Part shown: positions 7,222-20,112 of the stretch, one piece after another | Numbering within the stretch: the first letter of the stretch is position 1 | How the letters are laid out: every line of letters starts with the position of its first letter | NCBI RefSeq assembly: GCF_000009765.2 | Contig: NC_003155.5 | Location: 8,184,001-8,248,000 of the forward strand | Direction of reading: 5' to 3' | From: Streptomyces avermitilis MA-4680 = NBRC 14893 | GTDB taxonomy: Bacteria; Actinomycetota; Actinomycetes; Streptomycetales; Streptomycetaceae | Length of the DNA stretch: 64,000 nucleotides | Made by a program: the position numbers and the translations under genes | The notes under the pieces: generated by a model | Told to the model about the DNA's origin: nothing | Database searches by the model: none | Seen by the model: only the letters and a program-made list of their open reading frames with translations

Positions 7222-8508
7222 ATGAGCAAGATCCTGATCCGTGGTGCGAAGGTACTCGGCGGCGAGCCGCAGGACGTCCTGATCGACGGCGACACGATCG
7301 CCGAGGTGGGCACGGGGCTCAGCGCGGAAGGCGCCGAGGTCGTCGACGCCGCCGGCAAGGTGCTCCTGCCGGGGCTCGTCGACCTGCACACCCATCTGCG
7401 CGAGCCCGGCCGCGAGGACTCCGAGACCGTGCTGACCGGTACGCGGGCCGCCGCGAGCGGCGGCTACACGGCCGTGTTCGCCATGGCCAACACCTTCCCG
7501 GTCGCCGACACCGCCGGTGTCGTCGAGCAGGTCTACCGGCTCGGCCAGGAGCACGGCTACTGCGACGTGCAGCCCATCGGCGCCGTCACCGTCGGCCTCG
7601 AGGGCAAGAAGCTCGCCGAGCTCGGCGCCATGCACGAGTCCGCGGCCGGCGTCACCGTCTTCTCGGACGACGGCAAGTGCGTCGACGACGCCGTGATCAT
7701 GCGCCGCGCGCTGGAGTACGTGAAGGCCTTCGGCGGAGTCGTCGCCCAGCACGCGCAGGAGCCCCGGCTGACCGAGGGCGCCCAGATGAACGAGGGCGTC
7801 GTCTCCGCAGAGCTTGGACTCGGCGGCTGGCCCGCGGTGGCCGAGGAATCGATCATCGCCCGGGACGTCCTGCTCGCCGAGCACGTCGGCTCCCGCGTCC
7901 ACATCTGCCACCTGTCGACCGCCGGCTCGGTCGAGATCGTGCGCTGGGCCAAGTCCCGCGGCATCGACGTCACCGCCGAGGTCACCCCGCACCACCTGCT
8001 CCTCACCGACGAGCTGGTGCGGTCGTACAACCCGGTCTACAAGGTCAACCCGCCGCTGCGCACCGAGCGCGACGTCATGGCCCTGCGCGAGGCGCTCGCC
8101 GACGGCACGATCGACATCGTCGCCACCGACCATGCCCCGCACCCGCACGAGGACAAGGACTGCGAGTGGGCCGCCGCCGCCATGGGCATGGTGGGCCTGG
8201 AGACCGCGCTGTCCGTCGTGCAGCAGACCATGGTCGAGACCGGGCTGCTCGACTGGGCCGGCGTCGCCGACCGCATGTCCGTGAAGCCCGCGCGGATCGG
8301 CCGCGCCACCGGCCACGGCCGCCCCGTCTCGGCAGGTGAGCCCGCCAACCTCACGCTCGTCGACACGGCATACCGTGGGGCGGTGGACCCCGCGGGCTTC
8401 GCCTCGCGCAGCCGCAACACCCCGTACGAGGGCCGTGAGCTGCCGGGCCGTGTCACGCACACCTGGCTGCGGGGCAAGGCCACGCTCGTCGACGGGAAGC
8501 TCGCGTGA
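7222..8508 (+). CDS. pyrC: Dihydroorotase, class I
   Basis: It cyclises carbamoyl aspartate to dihydroorotate. The 428-residue length and the motif DLHTHLREPG place it in the class I type. Further metal-site motifs are ICHLSTA, VTPHHLLL and ATDHAPH. The FSDDG segment near residue 153 carries the Asp that replaces the carboxylated lysine of class II enzymes. The GTGA at its end overlaps the next gene by four bases. Confidence 0.97.
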   Translation: MSKILIRGAKVLGGEPQDVLIDGDTIAEVGTGLSAEGAEVVDAAGKVLLPGLVDLHTHLREPGREDSETVLTGTRAAASGGYTAVFAMANTFPVADTAGVVEQVYRLGQEHGYCDVQPIGAVTVGLEGKKLAELGAMHESAAGVTVFSDDGKCVDDAVIMRRALEYVKAFGGVVAQHAQEPRLTEGAQMNEGVVSAELGLGGWPAVAEESIIARDVLLAEHVGSRVHICHLSTAGSVEIVRWAKSRGIDVTAEVTPHHLLLTDELVRSYNPVYKVNPPLRTERDVMALREALADGTIDIVATDHAPHPHEDKDCEWAAAAMGMVGLETALSVVQQTMVETGLLDWAGVADRMSVKPARIGRATGHGRPVSAGEPANLTLVDTAYRGAVDPAGFASRSRNTPYEGRELPGRVTHTWLRGKATLVDGKLA

Positions 8509-9125
8509 CATCACTGCATCAGACGTACCTTGCCGCCGGACAGAAGTCGGCGGAGGTGACCGACTGGTCCGCCCGCATCGGCTGGCTCGTGGGCCTCGCC
8601 CTGTTCATCGCGCTCGTCTACTGGCTGATGCGCGAGGGCTGGAAGTGGCGCGGCACCCTTCAGAGCGACCTGCCCGAGCTGCCCGCCCGCCCGTCTCCCA
8701 CCACCACCCTCAACGGAGGCGGCAAGCCGCCGCCGGCTGGAATGCCGGACGAGCCGGACCGGGTGAAACTGACGATGAGCGGCCGCTACCACGGCTCCAC
8801 CACCGCCGGGCAGTGGCTGGACCGCATCGTCGCGCACGGCCTGGGCACCCGTAGCCGGGTCGAGCTCACGCTGACGGACGCGGGACTGGACGTCGTACGC
8901 CCCGGTGCGGCCGACTTCTTCGTCCCGGCCGCACAGCTGCGTGAGGCCCGGCTCGACAAGGGCATCGCGGGCAAGGTCCTCACCGAGGGCGGTCTGCTCG
9001 TCGTCACCTGGGCACACGGCGACAAGCTGATCGACTCCGGCTTCCGCTCCGACGTCTCGGCCGAGCACAACGAGTGGGCCTACACCCTGAACAACATGAT
9101 CAACAACACGGAAGGCGCACGATGA
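8505..9125 (+). CDS. Membrane-anchored PH-like domain protein of the pyr operon
   Basis: The 206-residue product has one transmembrane helix at about 26-43, a proline-rich linker to about 85, then a compact domain that looks like a bacterial PH-like fold. GTG at 8505 overlaps the pyrC stop (GTGA), and its own stop overlaps carA (ATGA), so it is firmly inside the operon. I recall similar proteins at this place in other actinomycetes, but no function is known to me. The position suggests a membrane-associated role linked to pyrimidine or carbamoyl phosphate synthesis, which is only inference. Confidence 0.85.
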   Translation: MTSLHQTYLAAGQKSAEVTDWSARIGWLVGLALFIALVYWLMREGWKWRGTLQSDLPELPARPSPTTTLNGGGKPPPAGMPDEPDRVKLTMSGRYHGSTTAGQWLDRIVAHGLGTRSRVELTLTDAGLDVVRPGAADFFVPAAQLREARLDKGIAGKVLTEGGLLVVTWAHGDKLIDSGFRSDVSAEHNEWAYTLNNMINNTEGAR

Positions 9126-10256
9126 CGACCTCCACCAGGGGAGCTGCCAAGGTTCCCGCCGTACTCGTCCTGGAGGACGGCCGGACGTTCCGCGGCCGCG
9201 CCTACGGGGCCGTGGGGGTGACCTTCGGCGAGGCCGTGTTCTCCACCGGGATGACCGGCTACCAGGAGACCCTCACCGACCCGTCGTACCACCGCCAGGT
9301 CGTCGTGATGACCGCCCCGCACGTCGGCAACACCGGCGTCAACGACGAGGACCCCGAGTCGAAGCGGATCTGGGTCTCCGGCTACGTCGTACGCGACCCC
9401 GCGCGCGTGCCCTCCAACTGGCGCTCCCGGCGCTCGCTGGACGAGGAGCTGCGCCACCAGGGTGTCGTCGGCATCAGCGGCATCGACACCCGTGCGCTCA
9501 CCCGCCACCTGCGCGAGAGCGGCGCCATGCGCGTCGGCATCTTCTCCGGCAGCGCGCTGCCGGACGAGGGCACGATGCTCGCCGAGGTGCGCCAGGCGCC
9601 CGAGATGAAGGGCGCGAACCTCGCCGCCGAGGTCGCCACCAAGGAGACGTACGTCGTCCCCGCGATCGGCGCGAAGCGCTTCACCGTCGCCGCCGTCGAC
9701 CTGGGCATCAAGGGCATGACCCCGCACCGCATGGCCGAGCGCGGCATCGAGGTGCACGTCCTGCCCGCGACGGCCACGGCCGAGGACGTGTACGCCGTGA
9801 ACCCCGACGGCGTGTTCTTCTCCAACGGCCCCGGCGACCCGGCGACCGCAGACGGCCCGGTGGCCGTCATGCGGGAAGTGCTCGCCCGTAAGACCCCCCT
9901 CTTCGGCATCTGCTTCGGCAACCAGATCCTGGGCCGCGCGCTCGGCTTCGGCACCTACAAGCTGAAGTACGGCCACCGCGGGATCAACCAGCCGGTGCAG
10001 GACCGTACGACCGGCAAGGTCGAGGTCACCGCGCACAACCACGGCTTCGCCGTCGACGCCCCGCTCGACCAGGTGTCCGACACCCCCTACGGCCGCGCCG
10101 AGGTCTCCCACGTCTGCCTCAATGACAACGTGGTGGAGGGCCTCCAGCTGCTCGACCAGCCGGCCTTCAGCGTCCAGTACCACCCCGAAGCGGCAGCGGG
10201 CCCGCACGACGCCGCCTACCTGTTCGACCGCTTCGTATCCCTGATGGAGGGCCAGC

Positions 10257-10264
<8 letters not shown>
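9122..10264 (+). CDS. carA: Carbamoyl-phosphate synthase small subunit
   Basis: The glutaminase subunit supplies ammonia to CarB for pyrimidine and arginine synthesis. The 380-residue product has an N-terminal small domain and a class I glutamine amidotransferase domain with the nucleophile motif GICFGNQ and the His-Glu pair in VQYHPEA. The usual GICLGHQ histidine is Asn here, which is not a catalytic position. ATG at 9122 overlaps the preceding stop; a longer upstream frame lies inside the previous gene. Its end overlaps carB by 8 bases. Confidence 0.98.
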
Positions 10265-13565
<3,301 letters not shown>

Positions 13566-13572
13566 CAGCCCT

Positions 13573-13602
13573 GAGGGGGACATCGGAAACGGTGTCCCCC
13601 TC
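13573..13602 (+). terminator. Hairpin between carB and pyrD
   Basis: GAGGGGGACA pairs with TGTCCCCCTC over 10 bp, with a 10-base loop, in the 75-base carB-pyrD gap. It may be a partial terminator that lowers pyrD-pyrF transcription, or an mRNA processing or stability element. Confidence 0.5.
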
Positions 13603-13640
13603 TTCGTGAGGCTCAACAGGCTTCAAGAGGACACTGAGAC

Positions 13641-14747
13641 ATGTACAAGCTTTTCTTCCGGCTGGTGTTCAAGCGGATGGACCCGGAGCAGGCGCACTAC
13701 CTGGCCTTCCGGTGGATCCGCCTCGCCGCCCGTATCCCCGTGCTGCGCACGTTCGTCGCCGCCGCGCTCGCACCCCGCTTCAAGGAGCTGCGTACCGAGG
13801 CGTTCGGGCTGCGCATGCACGGCCCGTTCGGGCTCGCGGCCGGCTTCGACAAGAACGCCGTCGCCGTCGACGGGATGTCGATGCTCGGCTTCGACCACGT
13901 GGAGATCGGCACGGTCACGGGGGAGCCGCAGCCGGGCAACCCCAAAAAGCGGCTGTTCCGCCTTGTGCCGGACCGGGCGCTGATCAACCGCATGGGCTTC
14001 AACAACGAGGGCTCGGCGGCCGTGGCGGCCCGCCTGGCCGCTCGTGAGGCGGTCTTCAGGACGGTCGTGGGCGTCAACATCGGCAAGACCAAGGTCGTAC
14101 CGGAGGAGGAGGCCGCCGACGACTACGTGAAGTCGACCGAGCGGCTCGCCCGGCACGCCGACTACCTGGTCGTGAACGTCTCCTCGCCGAACACCCCCGG
14201 TCTGCGCAACCTCCAGGCCACCGAGGCGCTGCGCCCCCTGCTGAGCGCCGTCCGCGAGGCCGCCGACCGCACCGTGACGGAGCGCCGCGTCCCGCTGCTG
14301 GTGAAGATCGCGCCGGACCTCGCCGACGACGACATCGACGCGGTCGCCGACCTCGCCGTGGAGCTGGGCCTGGACGGGATCATCGCCACGAACACCACCA
14401 TCGCGCGCGAGGGGCTCGGCCTGAAGTCCGAACCCACCCTCGTCAAGGAGACCGGCGGCCTGTCCGGCGCGCCGCTGAAGGCACGCTCCCTGGAGGTCCT
14501 GAGCCGCCTCTACGCGCGCGTGGGCGACCGGATCACCCTGGTGGGCGTGGGCGGCATCGAGAACGCCGAGGACGCCTGGCAGCGCATCCTGGCCGGCGCC
14601 ACGCTGGTCCAGGGCTACAGCGCCTTCATTTACGAGGGCCCCTTCTGGGGCCGCGCCATCCACAAGGGGCTCGCCGCACGTCTGCGGACGAGCCCGTACG
14701 CCACCCTTGCCGACGCGGTCGGCGCCGACGTGAGGAAGTCCGCATGA
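13641..14747 (+). CDS. pyrD: Dihydroorotate dehydrogenase (quinone), class 2
   Basis: It oxidises dihydroorotate to orotate and passes electrons to menaquinone at the membrane. The 368-residue product has the N-terminal membrane-associating helices of class 2 enzymes (about 1-40), the FMN-binding GLAAGFDKN segment, and the catalytic serine region NVSSPNTPGLR. The barrel ends with VGVGGI and IYEGPFWG. Its stop overlaps the pyrF start as ATGA. Confidence 0.98.
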   Translation: MYKLFFRLVFKRMDPEQAHYLAFRWIRLAARIPVLRTFVAAALAPRFKELRTEAFGLRMHGPFGLAAGFDKNAVAVDGMSMLGFDHVEIGTVTGEPQPGNPKKRLFRLVPDRALINRMGFNNEGSAAVAARLAAREAVFRTVVGVNIGKTKVVPEEEAADDYVKSTERLARHADYLVVNVSSPNTPGLRNLQATEALRPLLSAVREAADRTVTERRVPLLVKIAPDLADDDIDAVADLAVELGLDGIIATNTTIAREGLGLKSEPTLVKETGGLSGAPLKARSLEVLSRLYARVGDRITLVGVGGIENAEDAWQRILAGATLVQGYSAFIYEGPFWGRAIHKGLAARLRTSPYATLADAVGADVRKSA

Positions 14748-15586
14748 GTCTGGAACCCTTCGGCGCGCGCCTGAGCCGGGCCATGGACGACCGAGGCCCC
14801 CTGTGCGTCGGTATCGACCCGCACGCCTCCCTGCTGGCCGACTGGGGCCTGAGCGACGACGTGGCGGGCCTGGAGCGGTTCAGCCGCACCGTCGTCGAGG
14901 CGCTGGGCGAGCACGTCGCGGTCTTCAAGCCGCAGAGCGCGTTCTTCGAGCGCTTCGGGTCCCGGGGTGTCGCCGTCCTGGAGAAGACGGTCGCGGAGGC
15001 GCGGGCGGCCGGTGCCCTGGTCGTGATGGACGCCAAGCGCGGCGACATCGGCTCGACGATGGCCGCGTACGCGGAAGCCTTCCTCCGGAAGGACTCCCCG
15101 CTGTTCTCGGACGCGCTGACCGTGTCGCCGTATCTGGGCTACGGATCGCTGCGGCCGGCCGTGGAGCTGGCGCGCGAGAGCGGGGCCGGACTGTTCGTGC
15201 TGGCGCTGACCTCCAACCCGGAGGGCGGCGAGGTGCAGCACGCGGTGCGTACGGACGGCCGTGACGTCGCGGCGACCATGCTGGCGCACCTGGCGGCCGA
15301 GAACGCGGGGGAGGAGCCCCTGGGGTCCTTCGGGGCGGTCGTCGGCGCCACGCTGGGCGACCTGTCCTCGTACGACCTGGACATCAACGGACCGCTCCTC
15401 GCGCCCGGCATCGGCGCCCAGGGGGCCGCACCGGCCGATCTCCCCGGGGTCTTCGGGGCGGCGGTGCGCAATGTCGTGCCGAACGTCAGCCGGGGTGTTC
15501 TGCGTCACGGTCCCGATGTCCGCGCCCTGCGGACGGCCGCGGACCGTTTCGCGGAGGAGATCAGGGCCGCCGTGGCCGCCGTCTGA
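14744..15586 (+). CDS. pyrF: Orotidine 5'-phosphate decarboxylase, subfamily 2
   Basis: It converts OMP to UMP, the last de novo step. The 280-residue product carries the catalytic motif VVMDAKRGDIGST and starts FGARLSRAMDDRGPLCVGID, typical of the longer type 2 subfamily. ATG overlaps the pyrD stop. It closes the pyr operon; pyrE is absent from this window and must lie elsewhere. Confidence 0.97.
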   Translation: MSLEPFGARLSRAMDDRGPLCVGIDPHASLLADWGLSDDVAGLERFSRTVVEALGEHVAVFKPQSAFFERFGSRGVAVLEKTVAEARAAGALVVMDAKRGDIGSTMAAYAEAFLRKDSPLFSDALTVSPYLGYGSLRPAVELARESGAGLFVLALTSNPEGGEVQHAVRTDGRDVAATMLAHLAAENAGEEPLGSFGAVVGATLGDLSSYDLDINGPLLAPGIGAQGAAPADLPGVFGAAVRNVVPNVSRGVLRHGPDVRALRTAADRFAEEIRAAVAAV

Positions 15587-15703
15587 GTCCTCCGACGAGT
15601 GCCTCGGGAGCGGCCCGAGTCCGAATACATCCTCAAATCCGGGGCAGTATGTCGGAAATGTCTGGCTCGACGGAGGCTGACCAGGACTTTTCCGCTGTTC
15701 TCG

Positions 15704-15732
15704 CTGACTCCGGCGGACTTGCCCGCTAGTCT
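15704..15732 (+). promoter_or_regulatory. Putative promoter of the sIHF gene
   Basis: CTGACT (15704-15709) and TAGTCT (15727-15732) are spaced 17 bp, close to the vegetative Streptomyces pattern TTGACN - TAGNNT. The inferred start gives a leader of about 100 bases before the GTG at 15842. Confidence 0.4.
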
Positions 15733-15841
15733 CCGTCGAGAGCGAAGGGGCAAGCGTGTTGCTCGTAGCTCACCAGGTGAGGGGCGATTAGGTTCCTCAC
15801 CGGTCCGTATCCGACAGTTCGACATCCGAGGTGACGTAGGC

Positions 15842-16165
15842 GTGGCTCTTCCGCCCCTTACCCCTGAACAGCGCGCAGCCGCGCTCGAAAAGGCCGCCGC
15901 GGCTCGCCGGGAGCGGGCCGAGGTCAAAAATCGACTCAAGCACTCCGGCGCCTCCCTTCACGAGGTCATCAAGCAGGGTCAGGAGAACGACGTCATCGGC
16001 AAGATGAAGGTCTCCGCTCTCCTCGAGTCCCTGCCGGGCGTGGGCAAGGTCCGCGCCAAGCAGATCATGGAGCGACTCGGGATCTCCGAGAGCCGTCGCG
16101 TACGCGGCCTCGGTTCGAACCAGATCGCCTCCCTGGAGCGTGAGTTCGGCAGCACCGCCGGCTGA
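15842..16165 (+). CDS. ihf: Actinobacterial integration host factor sIHF/mIHF
   Basis: This small nucleoid protein binds and bends DNA and influences supercoiling, development and antibiotic production in Streptomyces; it is unrelated to the proteobacterial IhfA/B. GTG at 15842 gives 107 residues, beginning [18 protein letters not shown]. The C-terminal DNA-binding part includes [20 protein letters not shown]. An open frame extends about 80 codons upstream but lacks coding bias and crosses the likely promoter. gmk follows after 37 bases. Confidence 0.96.
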
Positions 16166-16202
16166 GTCCTGGGCACTCCGGGATTGCTGGAATAATCGCT
16201 GC

Positions 16203-16796
16203 ATGGCAGTAACACCCCGGGGGACGTCCCCCGTACCCCCGGACGCACGTCCGCGGCTGACCGTGCTCTCCGGCCCCTCCGGGGTCGGCAAGAGCACGGT
16301 CGTCGCCCATATGCGCAAGGAACACCCCGAGGTCTGGCTCTCGGTGTCGGCGACGACCCGCAAGCCGCGCCCCGGTGAGAAGCACGGAGTCCACTACTTC
16401 TTCGTCTCCGACGACGAGATGGACAAGCTGATCGCCAACGGCGAGCTGCTCGAGTGGGCCGAGTTCGCCGGCAACCGCTACGGGACGCCGCGCCAGGCCG
16501 TGCTGGAGCGGCTGGAGCGGGGTGAGCCGGTCCTCCTGGAGATCGACCTCCAGGGCGCCCGGCAGGTCCGCGAGTCCATGCCCGAGGCCCTGCTGGTGTT
16601 CCTGGCCCCTCCCTCCTGGGAGGAGCTGGTACGCAGGCTCACCGGACGGGGCACCGAGCCGCCCGAGGTGATCGAGCGCCGCCTGGACGCGGCCAAGGTC
16701 GAACTGGCGGCGGAGCCCGAGTTCGATGTGACCCTTGTCAACACCTCCGTCGAGGACGTAGCGCGCGAGCTGCTAGCCTTGGTGGACGTTGTGTGA
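16203..16796 (+). CDS. gmk: Guanylate kinase
   Basis: It phosphorylates GMP to GDP. The 197-residue product has the P-loop GPSGVGKST near 25-33, the GMP-binding segment [12 protein letters not shown], and [11 protein letters not shown] at 16203 follows the sIHF stop by 37 bases; the upstream extension overlaps sIHF and is unlikely. rpoZ follows after 40 bases, giving the common actinobacterial sIHF-gmk-rpoZ order. Confidence 0.97.
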
Positions 16797-16836
16797 TCGT
16801 TTTTTCGATCTCATCCCATCTTTCGGAAGGTAGAGC

Positions 16837-17109
16837 GTGTCCTCTTCCATCACCGCGCCCGAGGGCATCATCAACCCCCCGATCGACGAGCTCCTCGAGG
16901 CCACTGACTCGAAGTACAGCCTCGTGATCTACGCGGCCAAGCGGGCCCGTCAGATCAACGCGTACTACTCGCAGCTCGGTGAGGGCCTCCTCGAGTACGT
17001 CGGTCCCCTCGTCGACACCCACGTCCACGAGAAGCCGCTCTCGATCGCCCTGCGCGAGATCAACGCCGGTCTGCTGACCTCCGAGCCCGTCGAGGGCCCG
17101 GCGCAGTAG
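16837..17109 (+). CDS. rpoZ: RNA polymerase omega subunit
   Basis: Omega assists folding of the beta' subunit and assembly of RNA polymerase. The 90-residue product contains [20 protein letters not shown], the core of the family. GTG at 16837 has GGAAGG upstream. A small GATCG/CGATC hairpin with a T6 loop lies in the gmk-rpoZ gap at 16795-16810. A hairpin terminator follows the gene. Confidence 0.98.
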
Positions 17110-17138
17110 GCGTTCGTTCGCTCATTGTTCGCTCATCT

Positions 17139-17166
17139 CAGGCCCGGCAGCCGACTGTCGGGCCTG
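17139..17166 (+). terminator. Terminator after rpoZ
   Basis: CAGGCCCGGCAG pairs with CTGTCGGGCCTG over 12 bp with one G-T pair, around a CCGA loop, 30 bases after the rpoZ stop. Confidence 0.7.
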
Positions 17167-17247
17167 TGGTGTGCCGGGGGCGCGGTGGGTCGCCCCTCGC
17201 GATGTTGCAGCATGGAGCCGTAGATTTCACGAGTGTGGGGAGACCCG

Positions 17248-18450
17248 GTGGACAAGCCGAAGGTCGTGCTGGGAGTCAGTGGCGGCATCGCCGCCTACAA
17301 GGCCTGTGAGCTGCTGCGGAGGCTGACGGAGTCGGGACACGACGTCCGCGTCGTGCCCACCGGCTCGGCGCTGCACTTCGTCGGCGCCGCCACCTGGTCC
17401 GCGCTCTCCGGCAACCCGGTCTCCACCGAGGTCTGGGACGACGTCCACGAGGTGCCGCACGTCCGCATCGGCCAGCACGCCGACCTGGTCGTCGTCGCCC
17501 CCGCCACCGCCGACATGCTCGCCAAGGCGGCCCACGGCCTCGCCGACGACCTGCTCACGAACACGCTGCTGACCGCACGCTGTCCGGTCGTCTTCGCACC
17601 CGCCATGCACACCGAGATGTGGGAACACCCGGCCACCCAGGAGAACGTCGCGACGCTGCGCCGCCGCGGCGCCCTCGTCATCGAGCCCGCGGTGGGCCGG
17701 CTGACCGGCGTCGACACCGGCAAGGGCCGCCTGCCCGACCCCACGGAGATCTTCGAGGTCTGCCGCCGGGTGCTCGCGCGCGGCGCCGCACGGCCGGACC
17801 TCGCCGGCCGGCACGTGGTCGTCAGCGCCGGCGGTACGCGCGAGCCGCTCGACCCGGTCCGCTTCCTCGGCAACCGCTCCTCCGGCAAGCAGGGGTACGC
17901 CCTCGCCCGCACCGCCGCCGCGCGCGGCGCCCGGGTCACCCTGGTCGCCGCGAACACCGGGCTGCCCGACCTGGCGGGTGTCGACGTCGTCCAGGTCGGG
18001 ACGGCCGTGCAACTGCGCGAGGCGGTGCTGAAGGCGGCCTCGGACGCCGACGCCGTGGTGATGGCGGCGGCCGTGGCGGACTTCCGTCCGGCGACGTACG
18101 CGACCGGAAAGATCAAGAAGAAGGACGGCCAGGAGCCGGAAGCGATCGTTCTGGTCCGTAATCCGGACATTCTCGCGGAGATCTCGGCCGACCGGCCGCG
18201 CCCCGGTCAGGTGGTCGTCGGCTTCGCCGCCGAGACGGACGACGTCCTGGCCAACGGCCGTACGAAGCTGGCACGCAAGGGCTGCGACCTCCTCGTGGTG
18301 AACGAGGTGGGGGAGCGCAGGACGTTCGGCTCGGAGGAGAACGAGGCCGTGGTGCTCGGCGCGGACGGAAGCGAGATCCCGGTGCCGTACGGGCCCAAGG
18401 AGGCCTTGGCCGAGACCGTGTGGGATCTGGTCGTGCCCCGGCTCGGGTGA
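17248..18450 (+). CDS. coaBC: Bifunctional phosphopantothenoylcysteine decarboxylase / phosphopantothenate-cysteine ligase
   Basis: It performs two steps of coenzyme A synthesis: ligation of cysteine to phosphopantothenate and decarboxylation of the product. The 400-residue product has the FMN-dependent CoaC domain (about 1-180, starting MDKPKVVLGVSGGIAAYK, with PAMHTEMW) and the CoaB domain (about 185-400, with SAGGTREPLDPVRFLGNRSS). GTG at 17248 is preferred because GGGGAG lies 5 bases upstream; GTG at 17233 would precede that site. metK follows after 240 bases without a recognisable RNA element. Confidence 0.95.
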   Translation: MDKPKVVLGVSGGIAAYKACELLRRLTESGHDVRVVPTGSALHFVGAATWSALSGNPVSTEVWDDVHEVPHVRIGQHADLVVVAPATADMLAKAAHGLADDLLTNTLLTARCPVVFAPAMHTEMWEHPATQENVATLRRRGALVIEPAVGRLTGVDTGKGRLPDPTEIFEVCRRVLARGAARPDLAGRHVVVSAGGTREPLDPVRFLGNRSSGKQGYALARTAAARGARVTLVAANTGLPDLAGVDVVQVGTAVQLREAVLKAASDADAVVMAAAVADFRPATYATGKIKKKDGQEPEAIVLVRNPDILAEISADRPRPGQVVVGFAAETDDVLANGRTKLARKGCDLLVVNEVGERRTFGSEENEAVVLGADGSEIPVPYGPKEALAETVWDLVVPRLG

Positions 18451-18690
18451 CGGTCCCATTCGCCCAAAGGGCCGTCTCGAATCGCTCGAAAGCGGGTGTG
18501 GTGAGGCTGGCGGAGACCCCGTGGCATTGGGCAGAATGCCCGTGCCGCAGGTCACAGCGCTCCCGAGAGGCGAGACAGGGGGGCGGATGGCCGAGTGCGA
18601 CCGATAAACTGTTCTCGGACGACGCCGGGCGCAGCCTCCGTCCCGTCCGCCAATGATCAGCCAGCAGCCGCTGCAACCCCAGGGAGCGTT

Positions 18691-19899
18691 GTGTCCCGTC
18701 GCCTGTTCACCTCGGAGTCCGTGACCGAGGGCCACCCCGACAAGATCGCTGACCAGATCAGCGACACCATTCTTGATGCGCTTCTGCGTGAGGACCCGAC
18801 ATCCCGGGTCGCCGTGGAGACGTTGATCACGACCGGCCTGGTGCACGTGGCCGGCGAGGTCACCACCAAGGCGTACGCACCGATCGCCCAGCTGGTCCGC
18901 GACAAGATCCTGGAGATCGGCTACGACTCGTCGAAGAAGGGCTTCGACGGAGCTTCCTGCGGCGTGTCGGTGTCGATCGGCTCGCAGTCCCCGGACATCG
19001 CGCAGGGTGTCGACACGGCGTACGAGAACCGGGTCGAGGGCGACGAGGACGAGCTGGACCGGCAGGGCGCGGGCGACCAGGGCCTGATGTTCGGCTACGC
19101 GACGGACGAGACGCCGACGCTGATGCCGCTGCCGATCCACCTCGCGCACCGTCTGTCGCACCGCCTGTCCGAGGTCCGCAAGAACGGCACGATCCCGTAC
19201 CTGCGTCCCGACGGAAAGACCCAGGTCACCATCGAGTACGACGGCGACAAGGCGGTCCGTCTGGACACCGTGGTCGTCTCCTCGCAGCACGCCTCGGACA
19301 TCGACCTGGACTCGCTCCTCGCCCCCGACATCCGCGAGTTCGTGGTGGAGCCGGAGCTGAAGGCGCTCCTCGACGACGGCATCAAGCTGGAGACCGAGGG
19401 CTACCGCCTCCTGGTCAACCCCACCGGCCGCTTCGAGATCGGCGGCCCGATGGGTGACGCCGGTCTCACCGGCCGCAAGATCATCATCGACACGTACGGC
19501 GGCATGGCCCGCCACGGCGGCGGTGCCTTCTCCGGCAAGGACCCGTCCAAGGTCGACCGCTCCGCCGCGTACGCGATGCGCTGGGTCGCGAAGAACGTGG
19601 TCGCCGCGGGTCTGGCGTCCCGCTGCGAGGTCCAGGTGGCGTACGCGATCGGCAAGGCCGAGCCGGTGGGCCTGTTCGTCGAGACCTTCGGCACCGCCAA
19701 GGTCGAGGCCGACAAGATCGAGCAGGCCATCGCGACGGTCTTCGACCTGCGCCCGGCCGCGATCATCCGCGACCTCGACCTGCTCCGCCCGATCTACTCC
19801 CAGACGGCGGCGTACGGCCACTTCGGCCGCGAGCTCCCCGACTTCACGTGGGAGCGGACGGACCGGGTGGACGCGCTGCGGACGGCTGTGGGGCTGTAA
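18691..19899 (+). CDS. metK: S-adenosylmethionine synthetase
   Basis: It makes SAM from methionine and ATP. GTG at 18691 gives 402 residues starting MSRRLFTSESVTEGHPDKIA, the family's normal start. The motifs GAGDQGLMFGY and GGGAFSGKDPSKVDRS form the ATP and phosphate sites. SAM level affects antibiotic production in Streptomyces. The 240 bases upstream contain a promoter-like AT-richer patch (GATAAACTG near 18602), but I see no SAM riboswitch. A terminator lies 20 bases downstream. Confidence 0.99.
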   Translation: MSRRLFTSESVTEGHPDKIADQISDTILDALLREDPTSRVAVETLITTGLVHVAGEVTTKAYAPIAQLVRDKILEIGYDSSKKGFDGASCGVSVSIGSQSPDIAQGVDTAYENRVEGDEDELDRQGAGDQGLMFGYATDETPTLMPLPIHLAHRLSHRLSEVRKNGTIPYLRPDGKTQVTIEYDGDKAVRLDTVVVSSQHASDIDLDSLLAPDIREFVVEPELKALLDDGIKLETEGYRLLVNPTGRFEIGGPMGDAGLTGRKIIIDTYGGMARHGGGAFSGKDPSKVDRSAAYAMRWVAKNVVAAGLASRCEVQVAYAIGKAEPVGLFVETFGTAKVEADKIEQAIATVFDLRPAAIIRDLDLLRPIYSQTAAYGHFGRELPDFTWERTDRVDALRTAVGL

Positions 19900-19918
19900 C
19901 GGCCTGACGTTCTGTTTC

Positions 19919-19951
19919 GGAGCCCGGCATTCCCTCGGGGTGCCGGGCTCC
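19919..19951 (+). terminator. Terminator after metK
   Basis: GGAGCCCGGCA pairs perfectly with TGCCGGGCTCC over 11 bp, with an 11-base loop, shortly after the metK stop. Confidence 0.72.
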
Positions 19952-20112
19952 GCCGTGTCGAGCGCCGGGTGCCGCGGCGGCCCGGATCGGGTACGCAAAT
20001 GGCTGGCGGACCAAAGTGGCGTCTTCGTACGCTGGTGATCTCCCGGTGCGGAGGCCTCGGATACTTCGGTGGAGCGTGCTTCGGCGTGCTGTGAAACTTG
20101 GGACGAGCCGTG

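Noticed and set aside
18451..18690. SAM riboswitch before metK
   Set aside because: No conserved SAM-I, SAM-II or SAM-IV core is visible, and no terminator-like expression platform precedes the GTG start.
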